Notes: generated from the letters alone by a model not told the origin. DNA of 64,000 nt from Rhizomicrobium sp. (GCA_037200385.1 JBBCGL010000001.1:3239418-3303417); one strand, 5' to 3'. Counted from the first letter of the stretch, positions 7,469-18,427 are shown. Program-made: numbers and translations.

Positions 7469-9508
7469 CTACAGCCGCCCCAGCGCGTAGGCGACCGCGA
7501 GATAGATCTTGCCCGTATCGGCGCTGAGCATCGTCGAGGTGAGGAGGCCGCCGCCGTCGCCTTCCCTGGCGCGGGTCAGCAGCGATTCGAATTCGGCGAT
7601 ATAGGCGTTGGCGGCGTCGCGGAAATTCGGCTCCTCGCGATAGAGCGTCGCGATGCGGTTGACCGTGTCGTCGTCGATCGCGCCCGCCAGGCGGCGCGCG
7701 AACACCGAACGGTCGCCCGCGAGATAGAGACGCCATTCGTCCTCGCCCGGCGCGGCCTGCGCCGTGATGCCTTCGAGATCGACCGCGAGATCGGCCAGCG
7801 CGGCTTCGAGCGCGCCCAGCGCCGCGGCGCCGGTGGCCTTCAATTCGCGCGGCTCGTTGGTCTCGACCGCGGCGAGCAGGGTGCGCATCTCCCATTTGCC
7901 GTCGGCCGGCGGGCCTTCGGGGCGCGGCTTGCGCGGCGCCGGCTTGCGCTGGGTCAGCCGTTTGGCCATGCCGAGCAGGCCTTCGCTTTCGGGCTGTTCG
8001 AGAACCGGCGGTTCGGACGGCTTGCGCGGAGCGCGGGGCGCGGTGCGGGCCTGGATCGTCGAAAGCGTGCGAGCCGACAGGTCGAGGATCTCCTCGGTCT
8101 CGCCGCGCACCATGTCGCGCACCCGGCGCGCTTCCTGCTGGGCGATGCCGGGCAGGGTGAGCAGATGATGCTGCACGTCCTCGACCGTCTTGGCCAGCGT
8201 CGAGCGGATGTCGGAGGCCTGCGCCGCCAGCTCGCCCGAGGCGCGCAGCAGCCGCTCGCATTCCGCCATCGCCTCGCCGACCAGGGCGCGGGCATTGGTC
8301 TTGGCCTCGTTCGCGGTCTCGCCGATCAGGGTCTGGGCGCCCGCATTGGCATGCTGGAGCGCGTTGATCATGTTGGCGAGGGTGGTGTTGGCGGAGTCGG
8401 ACGCCTCCTTTAGCTTTTCGGCTTCGCGCATGAAATTGCCGGTGAGCTGTGCGGCGCGCGCGGCGGCGTTTCCCATGATGAGCTCGAGATGGCGCTCGGT
8501 GTCGCCGGTGACGGTCTCGAATTTCTGCGCTTCGCCGCCCAGCGACTGGATCGCCTGCTCCATCGCCGAGCGTTCCCGGGCGAGCGCCTGCTCAAAGGAC
8601 GCGCTTTCGTCCTTCAGGCGGTGCAGCAGGTCGCTCATCCCGGCGCGATGGCGTTCCTGGCGGCCGAGCACGAATTCGGCGCGCGCCATCGCGGCGTCGG
8701 CGACGGCTTCGATGCGCTTGGCCTGGCGGTCGAGCTCGACCGCGGCGGCATGCGGCGCGTCGGCGGCGGCGCCCGCCGCGGCGCGGAAGCCGGCGGCCTG
8801 GGCGTCGAGCGTGGTCCCGGCGGCCTTGAGCGCGCTCTCGGCGGATTCGATCGAGGCCTTGAGCTGCGCGGTGCGGCCCGCGACGGTCTCGGCGGCGCGC
8901 GCCGCGGCGTCGCTGAGCGAGCCGGCCACGCTCTCGATGCGCTCGCGCTCCGCGGTCAGGCGCGCGGCGACCGCCTCGCCACGTATATCGGCGCGGGCGC
9001 CGGCCTCGTCGAGGGCGGCGATCTGGTTCTCCAGCACGCTCTCGAGCGCGCGCAGGCGGGTGAAGGCACCGTCGAGGCCGGCATTGAGGGCGTCGAGCTC
9101 GCGGCGGACCGCGCGGCCCAGGCGCTGGGCGGTGCGTCCGGCCGTCTCGTCTGCCGCGAAGAGCCGGTCGGTGGCCTCTGCCAGCGTCTGGGAGGCGAGG
9201 GCCATCTGCTGCGCCTTGGCCAGCGCCCAGGCGGCGGCGATGAAGAGCAGCGGCGGGATGAAGATTGTGGCGACGAACAGAGCCAGCGCCTGAACGTCCA
9301 GCCCGGCCAGGCCCTTGGGTCCGAGATAGCCCCACAGATAGCCGGCGGCGGAGCCCGCCCAGAAGAACGAGAGGACGATCGAGAAGATCAGCGCCGCGAT
9401 GCCGAATTTGGGTTCGGTCTGGCGGGTGAGCCGCGCCTCGACCTCGCCCAGCGGCTCGGCAGTCTGGAGCAGCACGGGCTGGCCGCGGTCCGGTCCGGCG
9501 TTTGCCAT
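7469..9508 (-). CDS. Membrane-anchored long coiled-coil protein, TipN-like
   Basis: A 679-residue protein. Two TM helices lie at about 36-58 and 74-97, then about 400 residues of Ala/Glu/Arg-rich coiled coil, a proline-rich linker near 470-510, and a compact C-terminal domain ending ADTGKIYLAVAYALGRL. This plan resembles the polarity factor TipN of Caulobacter, which marks the new pole; the assignment rests on architecture and is not certain. The ATG at 9508 is chosen because GAGG sits 6 bp upstream; a TTG lies one codon earlier. Other long coiled-coil membrane proteins with apolipoprotein-like repeats remain possible. Confidence 0.7.
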   Translation of the reverse strand: MANAGPDRGQPVLLQTAEPLGEVEARLTRQTEPKFGIAALIFSIVLSFFWAGSAAGYLWGYLGPKGLAGLDVQALALFVATIFIPPLLFIAAAWALAKAQQMALASQTLAEATDRLFAADETAGRTAQRLGRAVRRELDALNAGLDGAFTRLRALESVLENQIAALDEAGARADIRGEAVAARLTAERERIESVAGSLSDAAARAAETVAGRTAQLKASIESAESALKAAGTTLDAQAAGFRAAAGAAADAPHAAAVELDRQAKRIEAVADAAMARAEFVLGRQERHRAGMSDLLHRLKDESASFEQALARERSAMEQAIQSLGGEAQKFETVTGDTERHLELIMGNAAARAAQLTGNFMREAEKLKEASDSANTTLANMINALQHANAGAQTLIGETANEAKTNARALVGEAMAECERLLRASGELAAQASDIRSTLAKTVEDVQHHLLTLPGIAQQEARRVRDMVRGETEEILDLSARTLSTIQARTAPRAPRKPSEPPVLEQPESEGLLGMAKRLTQRKPAPRKPRPEGPPADGKWEMRTLLAAVETNEPRELKATGAAALGALEAALADLAVDLEGITAQAAPGEDEWRLYLAGDRSVFARRLAGAIDDDTVNRIATLYREEPNFRDAANAYIAEFESLLTRAREGDGGGLLTSTMLSADTGKIYLAVAYALGRL

Positions 9509-9652
9509 CAATCCCTCGATAAATTTAACGAAAGCGGGCGCACTTTAACCATCGAATGCCGTGCGGCGCGAGTGCCCGGGGAGAGTCTCGCTTGGTATTC
9601 GCCTGCAGGTGCCCTATATCTTACATCGTAAATATGAAACGAGGGCCATGCC

Positions 9653-10363
9653 ATGTCCATGCTCTATGCAGCTGCGGCCGTGTTCCTCGGCATCCATCTG
9701 CTGATCGCGGGAACGCGGCTTCGCGACGCGATCACCGCGACGATCGGTGAGGGGATCTATCTCGCGCTGTTCTCGCTGGCCTCGCTCGGCGCGATCGCCT
9801 GGCTGTGCATCGCCTACAATGCGGCGCAAGCAAGCGGCGCGAACCGGGCGCTCTACGATCTGGGCACCGGCGTGCGTGACGCAGGCATCGCGGTCGTCCT
9901 GCTCGCCTTCCTGATCGGCGTGCCGGGGCTGATGATGGCGAACCCCACCTCGGTCAAGCAGGAAGGCGCGGCGGCGAAGGACGGCACGGTGCGCGGCATC
10001 CTGCGCGTGACGCGCCATCCCTTCCTGTGGGGCGTGGCGCTCTGGGCCGCATTCCATCTGGCGGCGAATGGCGATCTCGCCTCGGTCGTGCTGTTCGGGA
10101 CGTTCTTCGCGCTGGCCCTCTTCGGCACCGTCTCCATCGATGCCAAGCGACGGCGCAAGCTGGGCGCGGCCTGGGAGGGCTTCGCGGCCAGGACGTCGAA
10201 CGTTCCATTTGCCGCGATCCTCGCGGGACGCAACACGTTCAAGGCCCGCGAATATTTCGACTGGCGCTTCGTCCTGGCGCTGCTGATTTTCGCCGCCGTG
10301 CTGTTCGGCCATGCGCGGGTGATCGGCGTCTCGCCGTTCCCCAATGGCTGGGTCCCGTTCTAG
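9653..10363 (+). CDS. NnrU family membrane protein
   Basis: A 236-residue integral membrane protein with about six TM helices. It has the NnrU region with a conserved TRHPFLWGVALWA segment near residues 122-134, related to the isoprenylcysteine methyltransferase-like fold. NnrU-family genes were first linked to nitric oxide metabolism, but members are widespread and their exact function is unsettled. No nor or nir genes are nearby, so no denitrification role can be claimed. Start ATG; the product is strongly hydrophobic from residue 2. Confidence 0.85.
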   Translation: MSMLYAAAAVFLGIHLLIAGTRLRDAITATIGEGIYLALFSLASLGAIAWLCIAYNAAQASGANRALYDLGTGVRDAGIAVVLLAFLIGVPGLMMANPTSVKQEGAAAKDGTVRGILRVTRHPFLWGVALWAAFHLAANGDLASVVLFGTFFALALFGTVSIDAKRRRKLGAAWEGFAARTSNVPFAAILAGRNTFKAREYFDWRFVLALLIFAAVLFGHARVIGVSPFPNGWVPF

Positions 10364-10374
10364 CGGCGACTTGC

Positions 10375-10394
10375 ACAGGCCGTTAACGGCCTGT
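10375..10394. promoter_or_regulatory. Perfect 20-bp palindrome before the HPt gene
   Basis: ACAGGCCGTTAACGGCCTGT is identical to its reverse complement. It lies 12 bp after the NnrU stop and 49 bp before the HPt ATG. It could bind a dimeric regulator of the HPt gene or form a hairpin ending nnrU transcription; the absence of a T-tract argues against a standard terminator. Confidence 0.5.
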
Positions 10395-10442
10395 TGAGCG
10401 TTATTGGGCACGATCTCCTGTCTTGAACCGGGAGCAGAGGCC

Positions 10443-10777
10443 ATGGGCGACGGGCCCAATACGGTCATCGATCTGGAACACCTTGCCCGCTACACCGGCG
10501 GCGACAAGGCGATCAACGCCGAGATCATGCGTCTGTTCGACAGCCAGACCGCCGAGATGGTCGGGCGGCTTCACCAGATCCTCGAGGCGCGCGACGCGAA
10601 ATCCTGGAAGGAAGTCACCCACACGCTCAAAGGCGCGGCGCGCGGCATCGGCGCCTTCGCGATGGGCGAGGCGGCGGCGCAGTGCGAGCCGATCGATCTG
10701 TCCGACCGCACCATCGCGGCAGGCGCCATCGCCATCCTGGAGACGCGGGCGCAGGCGGTGCAGGCGTTCATCCGCGA

Positions 10778-10793
<16 letters not shown>
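10443..10793 (+). CDS. HPt (histidine phosphotransfer) domain protein
   Basis: A 116-residue single-domain phosphotransfer protein. The motif THTLKGAARGIGAF contains the phospho-accepting His60, and the rest is a four-helix bundle of HPt length. Such proteins relay phosphate between hybrid kinases and response regulators. No kinase or regulator is adjacent, so partners are unknown. ATG 10443 is chosen over an upstream in-frame start because GGAGCAGAGG precedes it. Its 3' end overlaps the convergent chorismate mutase gene by 16 bp. Confidence 0.88.
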
Positions 10794-12624
<1,831 letters not shown>

Positions 12625-12625
12625 A

Positions 12626-12642
12626 TTATCGCTTGACGATAA
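12626..12642. promoter_or_regulatory. Inverted repeat upstream of the DUF2975-Xre pair
   Basis: TTATCG (12626-12631) and CGATAA (12637-12642) are perfect arms around CTTGA, in a short AT-rich stretch (..CGATAATAATATTC..) 26 bp before the DUF2975 ATG. An operator for the Xre regulator encoded downstream is plausible. Confidence 0.4.
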
Positions 12643-12667
12643 TAATATTCTGAGAGACGGTCTCCGC

Positions 12668-13231
12668 ATGTCGACGGAGACCGCGATGACGGACGAACCC
12701 GCCGCGAACCTGGCCTGGTTGAGCCGGACCATGGCCGCGCTGACCACCATCGGGCTGATCGTCTCGCCCGTGGTCCTGGTCTCAGCCTATCTGTTTCCCG
12801 GCAGGGCCAATGGCTTCCTGCTCAATGTGGACGATCTGGGCGGCGACCTGACGGCGGCGACGCCCCTGGCCTGGCGCATCGCGGCGCTTGCCTGCTCGCT
12901 TGCCGGGGAAGCCTTCACCCTGTGGGCGCTGTGGTCGCTCCGCAGCATGCTGCTGCTCTATGCGAAGGGCGAGGTGTTCTCGCTGCGCGCCCTGAGCCTG
13001 ATGCACACTATCGCGGTGGCGCTGTTCGCCGGGGTGATCGTCGGCTTCGCGATGCGCGCGCCGATCACACTGCTGCTGAGCTGGCCGCTCGGCGCCGACC
13101 ATCGCCACATCTCGCTGGCCTTCGGATCGGGCGACGTGGTCACGCTTTTCGAGGCGGGCGTCGTGCTGGTGATCGCGCGGGTGATGCGCGAAGCGGCCCG
13201 GCTCGCCGACGAAAACGCGAAATTCGTCTGA
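12668..13231 (+). CDS. DUF2975 domain membrane protein
   Basis: A 187-residue protein with four TM helices (about 22-42, 66-92, 110-130, 160-178), matching the DUF2975 family, which is usually paired with a small Cro/C1-like regulator exactly as here. The paired regulator starts inside the stop codon (TGATG). The family is thought to act as membrane partners of YozG-like regulators; the mechanism is unknown. Confidence 0.8.
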   Translation: MSTETAMTDEPAANLAWLSRTMAALTTIGLIVSPVVLVSAYLFPGRANGFLLNVDDLGGDLTAATPLAWRIAALACSLAGEAFTLWALWSLRSMLLLYAKGEVFSLRALSLMHTIAVALFAGVIVGFAMRAPITLLLSWPLGADHRHISLAFGSGDVVTLFEAGVVLVIARVMREAARLADENAKFV

Positions 13232-13440
13232 TGGCGATCGTCGTCAGTCTTGACGTGATGCTGGCCAGGCGGAAAATCCGCTCCAAGGAATTGGCCGAGA
13301 GCATCGGCATCACCGAAGCCAATCTCTCGCTGCTCAAATCCGGCAAGGTCAAAGGCGTGCGCTTCGAGACCCTGGAGAAGATCTGCAAGGCGCTCGACTG
13401 TCAGCCGGGCGATCTTCTGGAATACCGGCCGGACCCGTGA
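13231..13440 (+). CDS. Xre/YozG-like helix-turn-helix regulator
   Basis: A 69-residue DNA-binding protein consisting of one HTH: RKIRSKELAESIGITEANLS followed by LKSGKVKGVRFETLEKIC. It is characteristic of the small YozG-type regulators that follow DUF2975 genes. It overlaps the DUF2975 stop by one base and its own stop overlaps the start of the next gene, so three genes form a tight operon. Likely target: the inverted repeat at 12626-12642. Confidence 0.88.
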   Translation: MAIVVSLDVMLARRKIRSKELAESIGITEANLSLLKSGKVKGVRFETLEKICKALDCQPGDLLEYRPDP

Positions 13441-14084
13441 TGGACGCCGCGCGATGGCGCAGGCTGTCCGGCGCGGCCGCCGTCGCGCTGTTGCATGCCG
13501 CGCTGGTCTGGGCGTTGCTGGTCTATTCTCACGCCGGACGCGACCGGCCCGCGGCGGCCGTCGCGGAGCGCGAGATAATCTTCTTTTTCCCGCCGCCCCC
13601 ACCGCATCCGGCGCGGCCACGCGATCGCGACGCGGCGTCTCGTTCGGCTGCGCCGACGCCATCGGCCGCGACCACCTATCCGGACTTTCGCGGCATCACG
13701 ATTCCGGATGCCGGCGGATCGCCCGCGCTCGGCCGATCCCTGTTCGGATGCTCGCCGGAGGAGAAGGCAGACCTGTCGCCGGAGATGCGCGCTCGCTGCG
13801 GCAATGGGTTCGCGTTCGACAATTCCGTCGACATCCGCGACGGGACGGCACGGTCGCGCGCGGCGGCGCTCTGGGAGCGCGGCCGTGAGCGCAAGAACGC
13901 GCCGCTTCTGTTGCCCTGCATGAGCCCGAACGCGCCGCCGGGCCTCAGCATCGGCACGGTGATCTGCCTCGCCAAAGGCGCCATCGAGGGTTTCGACCCC
14001 AACGCCCAGCCGAGCTATGCCGACCAGCCGGGGCAGGCCCTTCACATCCCGAACAACGGCAACCCGCCGGACCATCCTGACTGA
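13440..14084 (+). CDS. Hypothetical membrane-anchored protein with Pro-rich linker
   Basis: A 214-residue protein with one N-terminal TM helix (about 9-28), a TonB-like proline stretch (PPPPPHPARP) near residue 52, and a soluble domain with LFGCSPEEKADLSPEMRARC and several further cysteines. I know this only as a conserved hypothetical of alphaproteobacteria. ATG 13440 overlaps the Xre stop (TGATG); a GTG lies one codon earlier. Probably periplasmic; function unknown. Confidence 0.7.
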   Translation: MDAARWRRLSGAAAVALLHAALVWALLVYSHAGRDRPAAAVAEREIIFFFPPPPPHPARPRDRDAASRSAAPTPSAATTYPDFRGITIPDAGGSPALGRSLFGCSPEEKADLSPEMRARCGNGFAFDNSVDIRDGTARSRAAALWERGRERKNAPLLLPCMSPNAPPGLSIGTVICLAKGAIEGFDPNAQPSYADQPGQALHIPNNGNPPDHPD

Positions 14085-14244
14085 CCAGCGTTTGCGATGG
14101 GGTGGCGCGATTAACGACGAGCGAGCTTTTGCTGTCTTTGGAGGCTATAAGCGGTTGATCAATAGAGGCATGCCGTCGAAGACCCTCGAACCCGGATCAA
14201 TAAATATAGGGAACCGCTGCGACGGTTCGCTTATAGGTGACGCC

Positions 14245-14865
14245 ATGGGCTTCTACGCGCGCCACATCCTGCCGCGGCTGCTCGATGCCGCGATGTCGAC
14301 CAAGCCGATCACCTACCAGCGGCGCAAGGTCGTGCCGCGGGCGGAGGGCCGGGTGCTCGAAGTCGGATTCGGCGCCGGCCACAACCTGCCGTTCTATGAC
14401 CCCGCCAGGGTCGAAAGCATCTGGGCCCTGGAGCCGGCGGCGGAGATGCGGGCGCGGGCGGGCGAGCGGGCCGCCGCGTCGCCCATTCCGCTCGAATTCC
14501 TCGGCCTGCCCGGCGAGCACATTCCGCTGGACGCGCAAGCGGCGGACACGATCCTGATCACCTATACGCTGTGCACCATTCCCGACGTCGCGAAAGCGCT
14601 GGGCGAGATGCGCCGGGTGCTCAAACCCGCCGGCCGGATGATCTTCTGCGAGCATGGCGCGGCGCCCGATGCGGCGGTGCGGCGCTGGCAGCGCCGGCTT
14701 ACGCCCCTGTGGAAACGGATCGGCGGCGGCTGTCACCTCGACCGGCCGATTCCCGACCTGATACGGGACGGCGGCTTCATTATCGACGACATGGAGACGA
14801 TGTATTTACCCGGCACCGCGCAGATTGCGGGCTTCAATTATTGGGGCAGTGCCTCCAAGGCGTGA
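14245..14865 (+). CDS. Class I SAM-dependent methyltransferase
   Basis: A 206-residue methyltransferase of the UbiE/SmtA-like group. The SAM loop is VLEVGFGAGHNLPFY (about residues 39-53), the acidic post-strand-2 region ALEPAAEM, motif IV TILITYTLCTIPD, and RVLKPAGRMIFCEHG is the typical strand-5 region. AGGTGA lies 5 bp before ATG 14245. Substrate unknown. The following gene may be co-transcribed. Confidence 0.85.
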   Translation: MGFYARHILPRLLDAAMSTKPITYQRRKVVPRAEGRVLEVGFGAGHNLPFYDPARVESIWALEPAAEMRARAGERAAASPIPLEFLGLPGEHIPLDAQAADTILITYTLCTIPDVAKALGEMRRVLKPAGRMIFCEHGAAPDAAVRRWQRRLTPLWKRIGGGCHLDRPIPDLIRDGGFIIDDMETMYLPGTAQIAGFNYWGSASKA

Positions 14866-14902
14866 CCGGTCGCGCTGGGAGACCGCGCCCGGGAGTCGCC
14901 AC

Positions 14903-15385
14903 ATGGAACATCCGACCACCGTCGTTCCGGGCCGCATGACGGCCGCGTTCGACAAGCCCGTCGTCCTCTTCCTGATCGGCATGCGCTTCAACAAGCTGCG
15001 CAACTTCCCCAAATTCCTGTGGTTCGCGCGCACCATGCCGTCGATGCTGGCGGAGCTGGAGAAGAAGCCCGAGGCGGGGCTTCTGTGGTACCGGCAATGG
15101 ATCTCCTATCCGAACCTGATGGTGCAGCAATATTGGGAGAGCTTCGACAAGCTGCTGGCCTATTCGAACGACAAGGGCGCGCTGCACAGTCCCGCCTGGG
15201 GCCGCTATATGCGCGAACTGGCGGGTGAGCCGTCGCTCGGCATCTGGCACGAGACCTATCTGGTCGAGCCCGGCCGCAACGAGTGCATCTACAGCAACAT
15301 GCCGCCCTTCGGCCTGGGGGCCGCGACCGCGCTGACCAAAGCGGAAGGACGTCTCGCCGCCGCGAAGCAGCGCTTGGCCGCCTAG
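14903..15385 (+). CDS. DUF4188 family protein
   Basis: A 160-residue protein related to the DUF4188 / monooxygenase-like (dimeric alpha+beta barrel) group, with VLFLIGMRFNKLRNFPKF near the N-terminus, YWESFDKLLAYS in the middle and HETYLVEPGRNECIYSNMPP near the end. ATG 14903 has GGGAG upstream. The fold suggests a heme or small-molecule oxygenase-like protein, but no member function is firmly established. Confidence 0.8.
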   Translation: MEHPTTVVPGRMTAAFDKPVVLFLIGMRFNKLRNFPKFLWFARTMPSMLAELEKKPEAGLLWYRQWISYPNLMVQQYWESFDKLLAYSNDKGALHSPAWGRYMRELAGEPSLGIWHETYLVEPGRNECIYSNMPPFGLGAATALTKAEGRLAAAKQRLAA

Positions 15386-15495
15386 TTCGTGCCCATGCCG
15401 GGTACGCGCACGGGAACGTGAAGCGGCGCGGGGCTTGCTCCCTTGTCGAGTGCCGGGGCACTGCCTAGCTTTCGGTCAAGCCCGAGGGATATGCC

Positions 15496-17316
15496 ATGCT
15501 GAGCCGCCGTTCCGTCCTCAAATCGGGCGCCGCCAGCGCCGCCGCCGTGGCCCTGATGCGTCCAGCTTTCGCCGCCGATCCCACGCCCAGCGCGACGCTG
15601 AACGCGCTGTTCGACACGTTCATAGACGAGAATCTTGACGTGTCCCCGACCTTCGCGACCGCCCTGGGCGTCGATACCGGCAAGCGGGCGCACCAGAAGA
15701 GCGAGGTCGACGACGCCTCGCTCGCCGGCATCGCGCGCCAGCAGGCGCAGACGGCCAGCCAGCTGGCGCGGCTCAAGGCCTTCGACCGCAATTCGGTCGG
15801 CGGCGACGACCAGGTCAGCTATGACGTGGTGCTGTTCGGCCTGCAGACCCAGGCCGATGCCAATGCGCGCTATGCCTATGGCGGCGGCCGCGCCGGGGCG
15901 CCCTATGTGATCAGCCAGCTCGGCGGCCTCTACAATGGCGCGCCGTCCTTCCTCGACAATCAGCATACGATCGAGAGCAAGGCGGATGCCGATGCCTATC
16001 TTGCACGCCTCGACGTGCTCGCGACACGGCTCGACCAGGAAGCCGACGTCGTACGCCACGACGTGGCACTGGGCGTCGTGCCGCCCGACTTCGCGCTCGA
16101 CAAGACACTGATCCAGATGAAGGCGCTGCGCGCCTTCGCGCCCGATGCCGCGCCGCTGACGCAATCGGTGGTCCGGCGGACGAAGGAGAAGAATATTCCC
16201 GGCGACTGGCAGACGCCGGCGGCGAAGATCCTGCGCGACAAGGTCTACCCGGCGCTCGACCGTCAGATCGCATTGATGACGCAGCTGCGCACCAAGGCGA
16301 CGCATGACGCGGGCGTCTGGAAGCTTCCCGACGGCGAGGCCTATTACCGCGACAGCCTGCTGCAGTGGACGACCTCGAGCATGAGTCCGGCGCAGATCCA
16401 CCAGACCGGCCTCGACATCATCCAGGACCACAGCGCCCGGATCGACGCGCTGATGCGGGCGCAGGGCATGACGAGCGGCACGGTGGGACAGCGGCTGCGC
16501 GCGCTCTATGACGATCCGAAGATGCTCTATCCCAATACCGACGCGGGCAAGGAACAGCTGATCGCCGACCTCAATGTGAAGGTCGCGACGGTGCGGGCGA
16601 AGCTGCCGGGCTATTTCGGCGTGTTGCCCAAGGCGGACGTCCTGATCAAGCGCGTGCCCAAGGAGATCGAGACGTCGCAGGCCGGCGGCTATTACAATTC
16701 GCCGTCGCTCGACGGGAAGATTCCCGGCATCTACTGGATCAACCTGCGCGACACCGCCGAGCAGCCGCGCTGGCTGCTGCCGACCCTGACCTATCATGAG
16801 AGCATTCCCGGCCATCATCTGCAGTTGTCGATCCAGCGCGAGGCGAAGATGCCGCTGATCCGGCGGGTCTCGTATTTCTCGTCCTTTATCGAAGGCTGGG
16901 CGCTCTATGCCGAGCAGCTGGCCGACGAGATGGGGATGTATGACGACGATCCCTTCGGCCGCATCGGCTTCCTGCACGACGCGATGTTCCGTGCGGTGCG
17001 GCTGGTCGTCGACAGCGGCCTGCATGCGATGAAATGGAGCCGCGAGCAGGCGATCACGTTCATGGTCGACACGCTGGGCGACCAGGAGGCGTCGGCGGTC
17101 TCGGAGACCGAGCGCTATTGCGTGGAGCCGGGCCAGGCCTGCGGCTACATGCTGGGCAAGCTCACCCTGCTGGCGGCGCGCAAGAAGGCGCAGGACGCGC
17201 TGGGCGGCAAGTTCGACATCCGCAGCTTCCACGACGCGATGCTGATCGGCGGTGCGGTGCCGCTGGCGATGGTGGACCCCATGGCGGACCGCTATGTCGC
17301 CAGCCGGAAGGGTTAG
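15496..17316 (+). CDS. DUF885 family secreted metallopeptidase-like protein
   Basis: A 606-residue exported protein with a Tat signal (SRRSVLKSGAAS, cleavage near residue 26). The DUF885 zinc motif HESIPGHH begins at residue 434 and EGWALYAEQL follows about 30 residues later, the two metal-binding elements of this gluzincin-like family. Periplasmic dipeptide or oligopeptide hydrolysis is the usual assignment. The gene stands alone between DUF4188 and a convergent VOC gene, separated from the latter by a palindromic element. Confidence 0.9.
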   Translation: MLSRRSVLKSGAASAAAVALMRPAFAADPTPSATLNALFDTFIDENLDVSPTFATALGVDTGKRAHQKSEVDDASLAGIARQQAQTASQLARLKAFDRNSVGGDDQVSYDVVLFGLQTQADANARYAYGGGRAGAPYVISQLGGLYNGAPSFLDNQHTIESKADADAYLARLDVLATRLDQEADVVRHDVALGVVPPDFALDKTLIQMKALRAFAPDAAPLTQSVVRRTKEKNIPGDWQTPAAKILRDKVYPALDRQIALMTQLRTKATHDAGVWKLPDGEAYYRDSLLQWTTSSMSPAQIHQTGLDIIQDHSARIDALMRAQGMTSGTVGQRLRALYDDPKMLYPNTDAGKEQLIADLNVKVATVRAKLPGYFGVLPKADVLIKRVPKEIETSQAGGYYNSPSLDGKIPGIYWINLRDTAEQPRWLLPTLTYHESIPGHHLQLSIQREAKMPLIRRVSYFSSFIEGWALYAEQLADEMGMYDDDPFGRIGFLHDAMFRAVRLVVDSGLHAMKWSREQAITFMVDTLGDQEASAVSETERYCVEPGQACGYMLGKLTLLAARKKAQDALGGKFDIRSFHDAMLIGGAVPLAMVDPMADRYVASRKG

Positions 17317-17344
17317 AGAGGCGCGCGACCCAATCAAGCACGGA

Positions 17345-17447
17345 TGTCATCCCGGCCAAGCGATGCGTGAGCATCGCGCAGAGCCGGGACCCATCGCGAC
17401 ACTTGCGCAATGGGTCCCGGCTCTCGCTGCGCTCGGCCGGGATGACA
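17345..17447. repeat. Extragenic palindromic element (TGTCATCCCGGCC family)
   Basis: The outer arms TGTCATCCCGGCC (17345-17357) and GGCCGGGATGACA (17435-17447) pair over 13 bp. Inside, GAGCCGGGACCCAT pairs with ATGGGTCCCGGCTC. It sits exactly between two convergent genes and may end transcription from both sides. Same class as 55332-55522. Confidence 0.85.
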
Positions 17448-17475
17448 TTGCGGCACGAACCGCGCGCGACTCGCG

Positions 17476-17850
17476 CTACGTCGGAAACGCGACTGCTTCG
17501 AGCTTGTTGCCGTCGGGATCGAAGACGAAGGCGCCGTAATAGGTCGTCATCGCCGCCTGGCGCGGCCCGGGCGCGCCGGCATCGGCACCGCCCTGTGCCA
17601 ACGCCGCGGCATGGAAGGCGCGCACCGCGTCTTCGCTGCGGGTACGCAGGCAGATATGCACGCCGGTCGTGGCGGGGACCGGTGCCAGCCCGGCGCGCAG
17701 ATTGATCCAGAATTCGGGATAGGCCTTGCCGAAGCCGACCGTCGCTGCACGCGTCACGAGCCTGGTGAGGCCGAGCGGCGCGAGGACCGCCTCGTAGAAC
17801 GCAGCGCTGCGCGCCAGGTCCGCGACCGCGACGGAGACGTGGTCGATCAT
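17476..17850 (-). CDS. VOC family (glyoxalase/dioxygenase-like) protein
   Basis: A 124-residue single-module vicinal-oxygen-chelate protein: MIDHVSVAVADLARSAAFYE at the start, GVHICLRTRS in the middle and YYGAFVFDPDGNKLEAVAF at the end, with the His and Glu metal positions preserved. Substrate unknown. ATG 17850 overlaps the stop of the upstream gene (ATGA), so the two are coupled. Confidence 0.88.
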   Translation of the reverse strand: MIDHVSVAVADLARSAAFYEAVLAPLGLTRLVTRAATVGFGKAYPEFWINLRAGLAPVPATTGVHICLRTRSEDAVRAFHAAALAQGGADAGAPGPRQAAMTTYYGAFVFDPDGNKLEAVAFPT

Positions 17851-18425
17851 GGTGCAGGCTCGAAACTGGTCGCCCAGGCCGCGGTTTCCGCATCGCCGAG
17901 GCCCAGCGTGGCGCGGAGGCCTTCGCCGTTCAGGGTGTGAACCTCGCCGATCAGCGCGATCCCCTTGCCGGGGAAGAACAGCACGAAGCCCTGCCAGGCC
18001 GAGGGAAGGTCGCGGTAGCGGCCATGGGCTTGGAAGATGCGATAGAGCCGGCCCGAGGCAGTGCGCGCCGAGAGCCGCACGTCGACCGAAAAACCGCCCT
18101 GCGGGAAACGGTCCGAGAGATAGGCGTTCACCAGCCCCGTCGCCGCGGTGTCGGGATCGGGAACGAGATCGGTCGTCGCGCTCCATACGATGCTGCGCTC
18201 GCCAGAGGCGCCATGCGCGGGCGTGCCGGGCGCGAATTTGAACACGACGAAGACATGCGCGGCGTCGGACTGCTCTTTCTCGATGGTGAAGGCGCGGTCG
18301 GGCGGCGCCGCCATCGCGATGGAGAAGACGCCGCCCGGCGCGGTATAGCGCCCGGCCGTCTGGGCGGCCGCACCGGTGGCGAGCAGGCAAAGTCCTGCCA
18401 CGGCCAACGGCGCGACGCCGCGCAT
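17847..18425 (-). CDS. Hypothetical secreted protein
   Basis: A 192-residue protein with a clear signal peptide (hydrophobic 5-16, cleavage near AAA-Q). The mature part has no recognised domain; it is beta-rich with GRYTAPGGVFSIAM and FKFAPGTPAHG segments. The start 18425 lies 2 bp from the stop of the GST gene and the end overlaps the VOC gene, placing it in a GST-secreted-VOC run. Probably periplasmic, function unknown. Confidence 0.7.
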   Translation of the reverse strand: MRGVAPLAVAGLCLLATGAAAQTAGRYTAPGGVFSIAMAAPPDRAFTIEKEQSDAAHVFVVFKFAPGTPAHGASGERSIVWSATTDLVPDPDTAATGLVNAYLSDRFPQGGFSVDVRLSARTASGRLYRIFQAHGRYRDLPSAWQGFVLFFPGKGIALIGEVHTLNGEGLRATLGLGDAETAAWATSFEPAP

Positions 18426-18427
18426 CG

